From: Candidatus Methanoperedens nitratireducens
Lineage (GTDB): Archaea; Halobacteriota; Methanosarcinia; Methanosarcinales; Methanoperedenaceae
Assembly (NCBI RefSeq): GCF_900196725.1
Contig: NZ_FZMP01000124.1
Coordinates: 1-50,564, forward strand
DNA length: 50,564 nt
Direction of reading: 5' to 3'
Shown here: one piece after another, positions 33,529-42,818 of the stretch
Numbering within the stretch: the first letter of the stretch is position 1
Layout of the letters: each line of letters begins with the position of its first letter
The notes under the pieces: model-generated
Told to the model about the DNA's origin: nothing
The model's input: only the letters and a program-made list of their open reading frames with translations
Databases searched by the model: none
Made by a program: the position numbers and the translations under genes

Positions 33529-34998
33529 TTAGGGTAGAAGTTTTCTATATAACCCTTTTAAGCTGGTATAAAAATCCCCATAGGTCTGAAATTTAGTTAT
33601 ATTACGAATAATGAACTTTGGACTTAGATAAAATTTAAGATTTCCTATAAAAACTGCTTTTTCCATTTCCTCCTTACTAAGGTTCGGAAAACTGGTAATT
33701 GCTCTCTTTTGCACATCAACTGACTTATAATCCCCATCTATAAACCAATCATTATCTCTAACTATATTATAAAATTCTGTTCCAGGGAACGGGCTGACAA
33801 TATTGAACATAACCTGGTCCGCATCGAGTTCTCGAATCATTTTATAAGTGTTATCAATAGTTTCTTTAGTTTCAAGCGGGCTTGTTCCGAAAAGCACATT
33901 AATTTTAGCCGCTATTCCATACTTTTTCAATAATTTTATCGCTTTAACATTGGTTTCAACCGTAGTTCCTTTTTTAACATAATCTAGAATTTTTTGATCA
34001 AAAGATTCAACACCAATATCAACATACTTACAACCTGAATCAGCCATTGTTTTTACAATCTCTTCATCTAGTTTATCTGCTCTTGATTGACAGCCCCATA
34101 CGAAATCAAGCTCTTTTAAAGCTGAACAAATTTTTTTAGTCCGTTCTTTCGATTGGATAAATAAATCATCCTGAAAACTTATTGATTTATATCCCTGTTC
34201 TTTCAATATTTTGAGTTCTTCGATTACATTTTCCGCTGACCTCAAACGAACTGGCGGTTTTCTGCCATGATCTCTCTTAAATTCAATTTCTCTAGCAAAC
34301 GTAAGAGAAGATGGAACACAATAAATGCACTGATGCGGGCAATTTCTGGATGTTACAACTGGGGTATAAGGAGAATTTTTAAGCTTGGGATTGTGATATT
34401 TATTTTTGTTTATTAAATGCCTTGCAGGAAAGGGCAACGAATCTAAATTAGATATTGGTTCTCTTGAAGGGCTATTTATCACCTTTCCATCCTTTTTAAA
34501 AGAAATACCTTTAATGTTAGATACGTCTAAGTTTCGAGAGAATCCCTGGATTAACTCCAATGTAGTATATTCAGGCTCCCCACGAACAATATAAGTACTC
34601 TCATCTGGCAAAAACTCGTCTATGAAAAATGTCGGCGCAGGTCCCATAAAAATGATGGGTATCGTTGGCTTCAGTTTTCTTATAATAGAGTGGGCTACAA
34701 GATCATTTTCTTTGCTTAAATTTACTGCCCAAATAGAATAAATGTTACTTTGATCTTTTTTGATAAAATCAACAAAATCTTTTTCTTTCCAATTGTTTAA
34801 TACCGAATCTACATAATCTACTTCAAAACCATTTTTTTCGATTACCGTAACAACTGTCAATTCATAAATATTTGGAACTGGATAAATAGTATAAGTACAG
34901 CCAGAAACTCTTTCGGCAGCTCTCTTTCCGATCAACACGGATGGTATGATAAATGTAATTTTGAAACTTTTTTTGAGTTGATTCTCTTGGATATCCAT
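33529..34998 (-). CDS. B12-binding-domain radical SAM protein
   Basis: A 489-residue protein. An N-terminal Rossmann-like cobalamin-type domain (about 1-190, with WAVNLSKEND and IIFMGPAPTFF) precedes a radical SAM barrel with the cluster motif CPHQCIYC (C-x3-C-x2-C, near 218). The segment DIGVESFDQKILDYVKKGTT is typical of the BchE/class B methylase group. The typical cobalamin-binding DxHxxG motif is not visible. In this context it may modify a sugar or lipid of the glycan. The reaction is unknown. Confidence 0.85.
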   Translation of the reverse strand: MDIQENQLKKSFKITFIIPSVLIGKRAAERVSGCTYTIYPVPNIYELTVVTVIEKNGFEVDYVDSVLNNWKEKDFVDFIKKDQSNIYSIWAVNLSKENDLVAHSIIRKLKPTIPIIFMGPAPTFFIDEFLPDESTYIVRGEPEYTTLELIQGFSRNLDVSNIKGISFKKDGKVINSPSREPISNLDSLPFPARHLINKNKYHNPKLKNSPYTPVVTSRNCPHQCIYCVPSSLTFAREIEFKRDHGRKPPVRLRSAENVIEELKILKEQGYKSISFQDDLFIQSKERTKKICSALKELDFVWGCQSRADKLDEEIVKTMADSGCKYVDIGVESFDQKILDYVKKGTTVETNVKAIKLLKKYGIAAKINVLFGTSPLETKETIDNTYKMIRELDADQVMFNIVSPFPGTEFYNIVRDNDWFIDGDYKSVDVQKRAITSFPNLSKEEMEKAVFIGNLKFYLSPKFIIRNITKFQTYGDFYTSLKGLYRKLLP

Positions 34999-35025
34999 GT
35001 TATACAGTAACTCCTAAGTAACTAT

Positions 35026-36126
35026 TTAGAAATGATTAGTATTCAACACTTTCAAAAATTCATTTTTAGATTTAGCCCAAGAAAAAGATTTAGCTGTTTC
35101 TAAGGCATTTAAAAATAAATGGGTTCTTAATTCCTTATTATGTATAAGTAACATTAATTTTTCTTTTAATTCACTAGTTTTTCGGGGTTCGTACATTAAA
35201 CAATTTATATTTGGAGCCGCATATTCATTTACTCCTCCAGCATTTGTCAATATTACTGCACAACCGCATGCCATAGCTTCTAGTGGCGGTAAACCAAACC
35301 CTTCCCACCAAGACGTTGAAATAAAGATATGAGATTTATTATAAATCTCAGCGATTTCATTATCGTTACTTGATTTTATAAGTGTATAGTCGGATATATC
35401 AAATCCTGATAAATCATCATTTGATATAATATATATATTATTTATTTTGTTAGATTTATCTTTTTTAAGCTCGGCCCATACTTTAATAAAATCAGCAAAA
35501 CCTTTCCAAGGGTGTTTTCTTGCTACAAGACAAATATTAAGTTCATCATCTTTTCTTATATTTTTATTGAAAAAAATGCTAAGATTAATACCTGGATGAA
35601 CTAAATTAAAATTAACATCTTTTCTTTTTGAAATTTTAATAAAGGAATCGCAAACAAATTTTGAATTGAAAACATAATTAACAAATCTATAACCATACGA
35701 AATCTTTGTGAATTTTTTATATATATGCAAAACAAACTTATTTTTTAATAGAAAGAGGTCATCAAAAATTATGTAATCATCAGCTTGCATAAACCTATGG
35801 ACATCTAAGCCTTTCAATAAAAAGCTGAAAATTGCCATTATAGGATCAGAAACGATAACTATTTTATCTTTTCTGTTATTTTTTACAAACCATAGTGTTT
35901 GCAATAAGTTGAAAAGTTTTTTCAACTTATTATCTTTAAAGTTACTAATTTTTAATGTTTTGACGTCCTTATTTAAGTTAAAAGTAGAAGCCTCTTTTGA
36001 GTTGTTTGGATAAATAATCTCAGCATCATATCCATCTCTTACTAACTCGTTAGCCAACTCTACAAAAACTCTGTTACCACCACCTATCTTAAGGCTAGGA
36101 GTCAAAAATACTATACCCTTCTCCAT
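35026..36126 (-). CDS. GT4-family glycosyltransferase
   Basis: A 366-residue GT-B enzyme: the N-terminal loop IGGGNRVFVELANELVRDGY and the C-terminal WWEGFGLPPLEAMACGCAVIL with E-x7-E. The start overlaps the end of the polymerase gene by 16 bases, so they are co-transcribed. Strongly AT-rich with many Asn and Lys, unlike the core genes. Confidence 0.87.
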   Translation of the reverse strand: MEKGIVFLTPSLKIGGGNRVFVELANELVRDGYDAEIIYPNNSKEASTFNLNKDVKTLKISNFKDNKLKKLFNLLQTLWFVKNNRKDKIVIVSDPIMAIFSFLLKGLDVHRFMQADDYIIFDDLFLLKNKFVLHIYKKFTKISYGYRFVNYVFNSKFVCDSFIKISKRKDVNFNLVHPGINLSIFFNKNIRKDDELNICLVARKHPWKGFADFIKVWAELKKDKSNKINNIYIISNDDLSGFDISDYTLIKSSNDNEIAEIYNKSHIFISTSWWEGFGLPPLEAMACGCAVILTNAGGVNEYAAPNINCLMYEPRKTSELKEKLMLLIHNKELRTHLFLNALETAKSFSWAKSKNEFLKVLNTNHF

Positions 36127-36884
36127 ACGTCAACCAATCTATATAAGTATAATGATAAAGCAATAATATACATTCCAAACGGATATTGATGTAATGGAGC
36201 AAACATTGACATAGTTAAGAAGATTGTAAATATTATGATAGAATACTTAATAAAAACAGATCTTGTCTTTATATACCTAGCAATTGAGTTTAAATAATAA
36301 TATAATATCAAAAGCAGAAAAGCTAAAAATCCGAAGAATCCAAATATATGTAGAATCATGAAAAACAGATTAAACGATTTTGCACCGACTGCAGTTCCTG
36401 TATCTGTACTCATGCTCGTATCCCAATAAAAACCTTGACCAAAAATAGGATTTACCATTACATCTTCTATTGACATATAAAAAGCATCTATTCTTCCAAG
36501 TCCCGAGGCATCTTTTAAATAGAATTTGTCAATTGTAAGTTCAATATAAGGCATAACATACTCTTTTAAACTGATAAAACTTAAAACGATGAAAACTACT
36601 ATTAAAACAGTATATTTATTTATATACATCTTTATATTTATTTTTTGATTTGCGAATATGAACAGCAGACTGAGTACTAAATAAACAAGCAATCCAAGAT
36701 ATGAATTTCTCGTTGCAGATAGTATAATACCTAGGATAAATAGAGGTAATACCAGAAAAAGTTTATAATTCTTTGATATTATAACTCTTAGCATGATTAG
36801 AATTAAACCAAACACCAAATACTCCGAATACCATGTAGTTTCAGAAAAAAAGGCAGATGGTCTTGTATTATAATCATCGTACAT
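36111..36884 (-). CDS. O-antigen polymerase/ligase-like protein, C-terminal part (frameshifted)
   Basis: A 257-residue frame with six or so membrane helices. It contains the Wzy_C-type segment ILSATRNSYLGLLVYLVLSL and a large external loop (FYLKDASGLGRIDAFYMSIE). It is open upstream of its first ATG and joins the preceding gene if one T is removed from the T10 run (36909-36918). Together they give one polymerase of about 450 residues, joining glycan repeat units at the outer face. Alone, neither half is likely to work. Confidence 0.75.
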   Translation of the reverse strand: MYDDYNTRPSAFFSETTWYSEYLVFGLILIMLRVIISKNYKLFLVLPLFILGIILSATRNSYLGLLVYLVLSLLFIFANQKINIKMYINKYTVLIVVFIVLSFISLKEYVMPYIELTIDKFYLKDASGLGRIDAFYMSIEDVMVNPIFGQGFYWDTSMSTDTGTAVGAKSFNLFFMILHIFGFFGFLAFLLLILYYYLNSIARYIKTRSVFIKYSIIIFTIFLTMSMFAPLHQYPFGMYIIALSLYLYRLVDVWRRV

Positions 36885-36906
36885 GTAATTAGGTATGCCG
36901 TTAATA

Positions 36907-37464
36907 TTAAAAAAAAAACTGTATCAGCCCCCATATACACACAAATACAAAAATTGAAATTAAATAATCTAATAGTCTAACATAATTACGCTCAAAGGTT
37001 TTAAAAGAATTAAACAAAACTATTATAAGACCAACACTAAACAGCCAGTACTTAATAATATGCAATTTAAATTCCGTTGTTTCAAAGATAAAATAAATAA
37101 AAGAATATGCCAGTAATAGCAATACTACGCTATAAATAAAAACAGAATTTTTTTTTAACTTTATTTTTGAATCATTCCTCATTAGATATTCAGCTATTTG
37201 TAAAAACATTACAATTAGTAGAAGAGGATACCAGATCCTAAACTTAAAGGAAGTGAACGAGAAAAAAGCTGAATCAAAAACTAAAAGATACACTATGGAT
37301 AAAGACAAAGAATTTTTTAATCCTACATATTTGAAATTATAGGCTATTATGAATATAGTGATGGCAATCAAGACATAGAGTGAAGCCTCAAAGCCCCAAA
37401 GAGAGAGCGCTATAAAGTATAGGATAATATTTAATGCTATAAAAAGCGCTGGTCTATTTATCAC
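36907..37464 (-). CDS. O-antigen polymerase-like protein, N-terminal part (frameshifted)
   Basis: A 185-residue frame with five to six membrane helices, starting MINRPALFIALNIILYFIAL and ending at a TAA created by the T10 run at 36909-36918. With nine Ts the frame would read through LIQFFFNINGIPNYMYDDY into the C-terminal part. Its ATG overlaps the GT2 gene upstream by 11 bases. A long homopolymer makes slippage, phase variation or a read error all possible. Confidence 0.75.
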   Translation of the reverse strand: MINRPALFIALNIILYFIALSLWGFEASLYVLIAITIFIIAYNFKYVGLKNSLSLSIVYLLVFDSAFFSFTSFKFRIWYPLLLIVMFLQIAEYLMRNDSKIKLKKNSVFIYSVVLLLLAYSFIYFIFETTEFKLHIIKYWLFSVGLIIVLFNSFKTFERNYVRLLDYLISIFVFVCIWGLIQFFF

Positions 37465-38305
37465 TGTATTTCCTCGAGTGGTAAAAGTATATTTTAAGTA
37501 ACCTCAGCGTATATATAATATAATCAAAGGGTATCTTGTAAAACTCCCCATTTATCAGCCTAAAATCTATTCTAGCTCTCATCTCATCACTGATAGAAGC
37601 ATAGAAGTTGGATGATAAATTGTTACCATCTAATCTGAAACACGTTATATGCTCGTTTACAAAATGCGGGTCTCCCAGGATACGCCAAGCATTCAGAAAG
37701 AACATATAGTCCATTGCATATTTGTATTTTTCATCAAATTGAACTTCTTCAAAAATATTTCTTGGAAGCAGAGTAGTTTGATGCCTTATTATATTTCTTA
37801 GTACCATATCAAAATAAGTGTATTTTCTGAATTTATCTATTTTTATTTCTACGGTTCTTGAGTTAATATACTTGTAAAAACCTGTAACCCATTTTTTATC
37901 AGATGATTTTAATTCATTATATAGTAAACATAAAGATTCATTTTTGCAAAAAATATCATCCGAATGTAAATGTAAAATAAGTTTACCTGTGCTATGGCGG
38001 ACACCTTTATTCATCGCATCCGAGATGCCTCTATCTTGCTCACTTACCCAATAATCAATATACTCCTCGTATTTTTTAATAATATCTAAAGTTCCATCGG
38101 TTGATCCACCATCTATGATAATATATTCTACATTGTCATAAGTTTGATTTATTACACTTTTTATAGTCTCTTCTAAATATTTTTGACCATTTCTAACAAC
38201 TGTGATGATACTGATTAGTGGACGGTCAGGCCAGCTCTTTTTATGGGAGAGCCCTTTGGTACGCAATCCACCTTCTAGCTTAGTTTTTGTTTCCTTCAAG
38301 TCCAT
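37454..38305 (-). CDS. GT2-family glycosyltransferase (WcaA-like)
   Basis: A 283-residue GT-A enzyme. PLISIITVVRNGQKYLEETI opens the domain, YIIIDGGSTDGTLDI follows, and HLHSDDIFCKNE supplies the metal-binding acidic motif near residue 115. Its usual role is to transfer one sugar to the growing repeat unit. The 30 N-terminal residues before the fold are charged. It overlaps the polymerase gene. Confidence 0.87.
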   Translation of the reverse strand: MDLKETKTKLEGGLRTKGLSHKKSWPDRPLISIITVVRNGQKYLEETIKSVINQTYDNVEYIIIDGGSTDGTLDIIKKYEEYIDYWVSEQDRGISDAMNKGVRHSTGKLILHLHSDDIFCKNESLCLLYNELKSSDKKWVTGFYKYINSRTVEIKIDKFRKYTYFDMVLRNIIRHQTTLLPRNIFEEVQFDEKYKYAMDYMFFLNAWRILGDPHFVNEHITCFRLDGNNLSSNFYASISDEMRARIDFRLINGEFYKIPFDYIIYTLRLLKIYFYHSRKYSDK

Positions 38306-38322
38306 TCATCCCTAATATTCAA

Positions 38323-38853
38323 TTACAATCCTTCTTGCTGCTTCTTAAACAATTCAAAAGTAACCCATCCTATCAACCTTTTTCGCATTGGATGTAGCCA
38401 AATGGGAATGACTAGAATTAATAGAAATATTATAAAAAGAGTTATAGCCCCTATCAAAGGAGTTAATTTATCAAATAATTGATAATACAACAATAAAGAA
38501 GTAGATATTCCAATTATGCTCGCAAACGCAACGAATGCACTTTCTTTTGGTAATAACTCGGCTCTGGAAATATTGTGCCTATGATGATACGATATAGGAA
38601 TAATAGAGCTACCTATAATCAAAGAAAATACCCAAGCTGCTACTACTGCTTTGCCCCCATAGATACTGCCAAGTAGTAACCCTAACCCTAAATTTAATGC
38701 AGCTATTACTATGTGTGCTACTGTATTCCAACGAAGTTCGCCAATGCCCAGATTTGCAAAGTAGGCTGGTGCCGATAATGTGTTTAAAAACCAACCAACA
38801 CTGAGCAGGATGGAAAAAAGAACAAAAGTTGCCTCATAATATCCAATCCACAC
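38323..38853 (-). CDS. Polysaccharide flippase, C-terminal part (frameshifted)
   Basis: A 176-residue frame with about five membrane helices. The frame is open upstream of this ATG and encodes IIQKVYSDSYRLLLYIALPL, the expected continuation of the N-terminal half. The join needs one extra base at the A6 run (minus strand) at 38960-38965. With the other half it makes one Wzx-like flippase of about 500 residues. Confidence 0.72.
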   Translation of the reverse strand: MWIGYYEATFVLFSILLSVGWFLNTLSAPAYFANLGIGELRWNTVAHIVIAALNLGLGLLLGSIYGGKAVVAAWVFSLIIGSSIIPISYHHRHNISRAELLPKESAFVAFASIIGISTSLLLYYQLFDKLTPLIGAITLFIIFLLILVIPIWLHPMRKRLIGWVTFELFKKQQEGL

Positions 38854-38882
38854 TTGAGAAATAATTGGTGTAAATGTAATAG

Positions 38883-39833
38883 TTAAAGAAAAAAGTGGTA
38901 ATGCAATATATAAAAGTAAACGATAAGAGTCGCTGTAGACTTTCTGGATGATTTCGGGGTTTTTTCCTTTAAATCCGCTATAGTGGGAACGAGTACCTGA
39001 TTGGTAGTGACAAGTAATGCTCTAAACTGCAAAATCATTCGATTTGCCATTTCATAAAAACCTGTCATAGCAAGGCCACCAAATTTAGTCAGCAGTGCTT
39101 TTGTAATAGGGTCGTATAGCATTTGACTGATGGAAATTACTTGAAAACTAAGCCCATAACCAATCATTTCATCAAACAATTTTCTGTTCCACTTATATGG
39201 AAATATTGGTAATGTTCGCACATACCACTTAAGTAAAAGCCAACTTCCAATAAGAATAATAAAGGCTTGAATTACCTGCGCATAAGCTAATCCTATTAAT
39301 CCATAAAGTGGAACCATCAAAAAACATAACATGAGGTAAAATAACCAACTTGCTATAAGAATACTGCTTTTCAGGTCAACCCGCTGATAACCATCGAGGC
39401 TAGACTGAAATACATTGGCAATAACCATAATCCATAAAGATAATAATGCATACGGGAGAATAGAGATAGCATCTTTCAGATTAACAACTGGAATTATCAA
39501 GCCAAGAAACCTGTTGATAAAGGGGTAGGCAGCCAATAGAATAAAGCCAACGAGTATGCCAATGGAAATGACAGATGTCTGTATTACGCTGGAAACAATT
39601 TTGTCTTCGCTTCGTGCTACATATTTTGCGACAAACTTTACAACACTGGCAGAAAGACCAAAGTTAGCAATCGAGCCAAAAGAGACAGATGCTAGCACAA
39701 CAGACCAAACTCCCAGCTGTTCAATACCTAAGGTATTTAGTAGAAACCGATACTGTATAAAAAGGACTCCACCAATTACTATAATCTGTGCTACAGACAT
39801 GATTGCGTTGATAAGCACTTGCCGCTTCTGCAT
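38883..39833 (-). CDS. Polysaccharide flippase, N-terminal part (frameshifted)
   Basis: A 316-residue frame with eight or nine membrane helices of the Wzx/MATE type (FGLSASVVKFVAKYVARSED, then GYGLSFQVISISQMLYDPI). After PTIADLKEK the frame turns into unrelated sequence ending HYHFFL, which marks a single-base deletion at 38960-38965. It is a second flippase, distinct from the one at 27.5-29 kb, probably dedicated to the repeat unit of this locus. Confidence 0.75.
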   Translation of the reverse strand: MQKRQVLINAIMSVAQIIVIGGVLFIQYRFLLNTLGIEQLGVWSVVLASVSFGSIANFGLSASVVKFVAKYVARSEDKIVSSVIQTSVISIGILVGFILLAAYPFINRFLGLIIPVVNLKDAISILPYALLSLWIMVIANVFQSSLDGYQRVDLKSSILIASWLFYLMLCFLMVPLYGLIGLAYAQVIQAFIILIGSWLLLKWYVRTLPIFPYKWNRKLFDEMIGYGLSFQVISISQMLYDPITKALLTKFGGLAMTGFYEMANRMILQFRALLVTTNQVLVPTIADLKEKTPKSSRKSTATLIVYFYILHYHFFL

Positions 39834-39847
39834 ATAATATTGACCTT

Positions 39848-40739
39848 TTACTTATTAGCTAAAAATAGAAGATTACAATATTCGTATCGTTCACGTACAA
39901 TATGCGAGACAATTTCGCCATTGTGAATCTCATAAGGTGAATAATTCATTTGTTCCAACCAGGTAATTATTTCTTTTGATTTAGGAACTCCATGAACTTC
40001 AAAATCACCCACTTCTATGATGATATTAGGTTTGTAATTTTTTAATGTTTCTATCATGCCTTTCAAAACATGAATTTCGGATGATTCAGCATCTATTTTT
40101 ATAAAATTTAAGTTTTTGAACTTTTTTCCTTTTAAAACATCGTCTATTTTTCTAGCTTTCACAGTAATTTCGTTTTTTATTATCGAAGATCTGTCCGTTT
40201 TTCTTAATCCAAATATCGAATTATAAGCAGAGTTTACTAATCCACAATCAAAAAACTTTATTTCAGTTTCTTTGCTAAAGGCTGCACAATTATAAATTTC
40301 AATATTGAAATTATTTGAATAACAAACAATATTTTTTTTTAGCTGCTGATACGTTGTTGGGGTAGGTTCAAATGCTAAAACTTTTCCAGACTTGCCAACT
40401 AGATAACTCCCAAGTAATGTAAAAAAGCCAAAATGAGCCCCTATATCAATAAAAGTCATTCCTTCGGTAAGAAACCTTAACATATACCGAACAACATCCT
40501 CTTCAAAATAACCATATCGCCAAATACTTACAGACACATCTTCAGGGAGTACAACACTCATTTCTCCACCCCAAAAAGTCGGAACTTTAACTTCGATATT
40601 TTTTTGATAATCTTCATTATCTTTGGATATAGCATTTTCCAAGGATTGTTTGCGACGCGTATTATACGACTTTTTTTGATAAGTTTGATGCAAAAGACAA
40701 ATTTTCAAGTAGTTGCTCAGCTGCGAAATTTGTGTTCAT
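39848..40739 (-). CDS. FkbM-family methyltransferase with two frameshifts near its 5' end
   Basis: The intact part (from about 40600 down) has the SAM motif FIDIGAHFGFFTLLGSYLVG, then VLAFEPTPTTYQQLKKNI, and IKIDAESSEIHVLKGM, typical FkbM O-methyltransferase features. Upstream the real N-terminus is spread over three frames: ATG at 40737-40739 gives MNTNFAAEQLLENLSFASNL, a second frame gives RIIRVANNPWKMLYPKIMK, and a third leads into VKVPTFWGGEMS. The shifts fall at two 7-base runs (40671-40677 and 40599-40605), each fixed by one added base. A TTG at 40708 is the apparent start if no frameshift is assumed. Predicted role: methylation of a glycan sugar. Confidence 0.8.
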
Positions 40740-40754
40740 AATAAATTTACCCTG

Positions 40755-41474
40755 TTATTTTAGAAATAAAGCATCAATAAATACAACATGGCCGTCATTA
40801 TCATATGTTTGTTCAATATTTCCAGTGTAATGATACCCTAGATAGTCAAGAGATAGCAAAATATCTTTAAAGCTAGCTTGATTTTCATATAAAGAACCTA
40901 TGTTAACTTCTAATATACATGCCCTTGCCCTACGAAATGTTTCAGCGCCCCCCCTTATAACACGATCTTCATATCCCTGTACATCGAGCTTAATAAGAAT
41001 ATCTGGAATGGGAGGTTCGGATAAATTTCCCATTAGTTTATCTAAAGTCGCTAATTTAACTGAAATTGGCGTTTGTTTTTGTATAAACGGATAAAGTTCT
41101 TTGCAAATTTCTGTTGATTTAAGGAGAGAAGAGGAAGGACTATGCTCTGAATGATAAAACATCTGCATATCGCCCTCACTATCCCCTATGGCTATATTTG
41201 ATACATTTACTCTTCCACTTTGAAATTCTGCCCATTTACTTAATTTCTTAAAAGGATCAAGCAAAGGCTCAAAGCAGTAGATATTTGCTTTAGGAAAAAC
41301 TTCTGATATCATTCTTGCAAATTGACCTTCATTTGCTCCTACATCGATAACTGAACAAATAGGCAAATGACGTAATCCTAAAAGAGTATATTTAGGATTA
41401 TCAGATAGGTGGGTAATATCAAAGCCAATATTATTAAATAACTTCTTAACTATTCTTTTCATGACGTATTCCAT
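40755..41474 (-). CDS. FkbM-family methyltransferase
   Basis: A 239-residue SAM enzyme: CSVIDVGANEGQFARMISEV (motif I), IYCFEPLLDPFKKLSKW, then LIKLDVQGYEDRVIRGG and a C-terminal segment with CILEVNIGSLYENQ. It is intact, unlike its neighbour. FkbM enzymes methylate hydroxyls of sugars or polyketides. The two tandem copies are different from each other (not recent duplicates). ATG choices 41474 and 41462 are both open. Confidence 0.87.
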   Translation of the reverse strand: MEYVMKRIVKKLFNNIGFDITHLSDNPKYTLLGLRHLPICSVIDVGANEGQFARMISEVFPKANIYCFEPLLDPFKKLSKWAEFQSGRVNVSNIAIGDSEGDMQMFYHSEHSPSSSLLKSTEICKELYPFIQKQTPISVKLATLDKLMGNLSEPPIPDILIKLDVQGYEDRVIRGGAETFRRARACILEVNIGSLYENQASFKDILLSLDYLGYHYTGNIEQTYDNDGHVVFIDALFLK

Positions 41475-41488
41475 TTTCTTATGGGATT

Positions 41489-41689
41489 TTACGACTTATA
41501 TTTTCCATACCGTTCTATAGTTTTTCTTAAACCCTCCTCAAAAGGGATTTCCGCCTTGAACCCGAATTCTTTCTCAGCCCTGCATATATCCAAGAGCTTT
41601 CTCGGCTGCTCATTAGGCTTCGTCGTATTCCAAATAATTTCCCCCTTAAAGCCGGTTAACTTAGTAATCAACCCGACTAAGTTCGATTT
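41489..41689 (-). pseudogene. C-terminal remnant of an NDP-sugar epimerase/reductase
   Basis: About 66 codons, opening with KSNLVGLITKLTGFKGEIIW and containing PNEQPRKLLDICRAEKEFGF. This is the tail of a GDP-L-fucose synthase-like SDR. A TAG at 41690-41692 stops the frame upstream and no NAD-binding domain is found. It suggests that a sugar-nucleotide gene was lost here. Confidence 0.65.
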
Positions 41690-41722
41690 CTATTACCATC
41701 TCGCTATTCTCCATATATCATC

Positions 41723-41869
41723 CTACCATCTTCCTACCTTCTCCTTTATATCTTTATCTGGCTTCCAATCCCGGCGATTTTTCACCCTCTCAATACATTC
41801 AAAATGCACCCATCCCATACTCTTAAGGTCCTCTCTTATACACTCAACCTTCGAATCGTTTGCTGAATC
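41723..41869 (-). pseudogene. Fragment of an unknown gene
   Basis: A minus-strand open stretch of 48 codons (KVECIREDLKSMGWVHFECI near its start, ending KEKVGRW) has protein-like composition but lacks a start. It continues upstream past a TGA as EDYKIVYLI in the same frame. No family recognised. The surrounding 41.7-42.06 kb is otherwise non-coding and contains a GC-rich hairpin (CTGGGGC / GCCCCAG, 41928-41943). Confidence 0.35.
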
Positions 41870-42062
41870 TCAAATAAGGTACACAATCTTGTAATCCTCC
41901 GCCCGCAGGGCGGCGCCTCCTTGGGGTCTGGGGCTTGCCCCAGCGCGTGCTATAAAAATCTTTATTGTTTTGACTTAGTTCTTTATGGTTCACAGCTACA
42001 GCAACAGCTATCCGCACCACCCCTCTTATCACTTACGTTAGCGCATCAATTCAGAGATGGTA

Positions 42063-42407
42063 CTATAGTGCTCCTTTAATCATTTGCTCGGATAATCCTG
42101 AATATTTTTTTACTACATTAACAAAAAACTGTTCCTGCATGAACGATGACATGGAGAAAGCATCATCAAAACCCTCAAGTTCCTCCATATCCTTTGCGAT
42201 CAAACGGATCTGGACTTTTGTAACAGGAAGAGCCGAGAGAATATTCATGTAGTAACCAAGGGGCCTTGCCCTGTCAGAGGATATGTTCTTGACTGTTCCG
42301 CACAGGATACAGTAGGGATGGGATTTTAATCCTTTCATGAGCCCCCTGTTTTCAAAAGGAAGCCATACTTTCTGGATATTTCCACATATCTTATGACTAC
42401 AAGTCAT
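42063..42407 (-). CDS. Hypothetical cysteine-rich protein, 114 aa
   Basis: N-terminal C3 and C8 (TCSHKIC) and a C-x2-C pair (CILCG, about 33-36) could bind zinc. The C-terminal half is helical (LIAKDMEELEGFDDAF). Not a family I recognise. It lies between a gene graveyard and the VanZ-like gene and is read in the same direction as both. Confidence 0.6.
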   Translation of the reverse strand: MTCSHKICGNIQKVWLPFENRGLMKGLKSHPYCILCGTVKNISSDRARPLGYYMNILSALPVTKVQIRLIAKDMEELEGFDDAFSMSSFMQEQFFVNVVKKYSGLSEQMIKGAL

Positions 42408-42474
42408 CTAGCTCCTCCTTGTTTTTGAAACCCATCCATCGGAATTTCTACTTCGACTGGCACCTATAACACTT

Positions 42475-42795
42475 TTATATGTACTTATACCTTCTGCCAT
42501 AAATATAACCCGGTATCAAAATTCCCACCGCATCAGCCAGCCAGTCCATGATACTTGCATCTCTTCCCGGAACAAAACTCTGATGCACCTCATCCGAGGC
42601 TGCATACGCCAGGGAAAAACCCACGCCTGCCAGAAAGCCGGCAGGGGTTGCAGGCGTGAATGCTTTCAGGCTGAACCACCCGAAAGGAGCGTACTCTGCA
42701 AGGTGTACCACTTTATCCTGATTCGCAAATAGCTGCGGCGCAGGTATTGTTTCCTGACTTGAAAGATAAAAGATCAAAGCCGCATAAATTATCAA
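42475..42795 (-). CDS. VanZ-like membrane protein
   Basis: About 106 residues. The family signature is QDKVVHLAEYAPFGW, with the conserved lysine-histidine, and later AASDEVHQSFVPGRDASIMDWLADAVG. Three to four membrane helices. In bacteria and archaea VanZ-like proteins often accompany exopolysaccharide and exosortase loci. The start is uncertain: TTG at 42793-42795 is the first usual codon, but the open frame extends some 17 codons upstream towards the end of the chain-length gene. Confidence 0.8.
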   Translation of the reverse strand: MIIYAALIFYLSSQETIPAPQLFANQDKVVHLAEYAPFGWFSLKAFTPATPAGFLAGVGFSLAYAASDEVHQSFVPGRDASIMDWLADAVGILIPGYIYGRRYKYI

Positions 42796-42818
42796 TCCTG
42801 CTACCCAGAAGAGCCTTG

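Noticed and set aside
41895-41945. GC-rich inverted repeats (CTGGGGC / GCCCCAG) possibly an RNA gene
   Set aside because: The stem is only 7 bp and not part of a larger fold that I can see; it is noted as a hairpin only.
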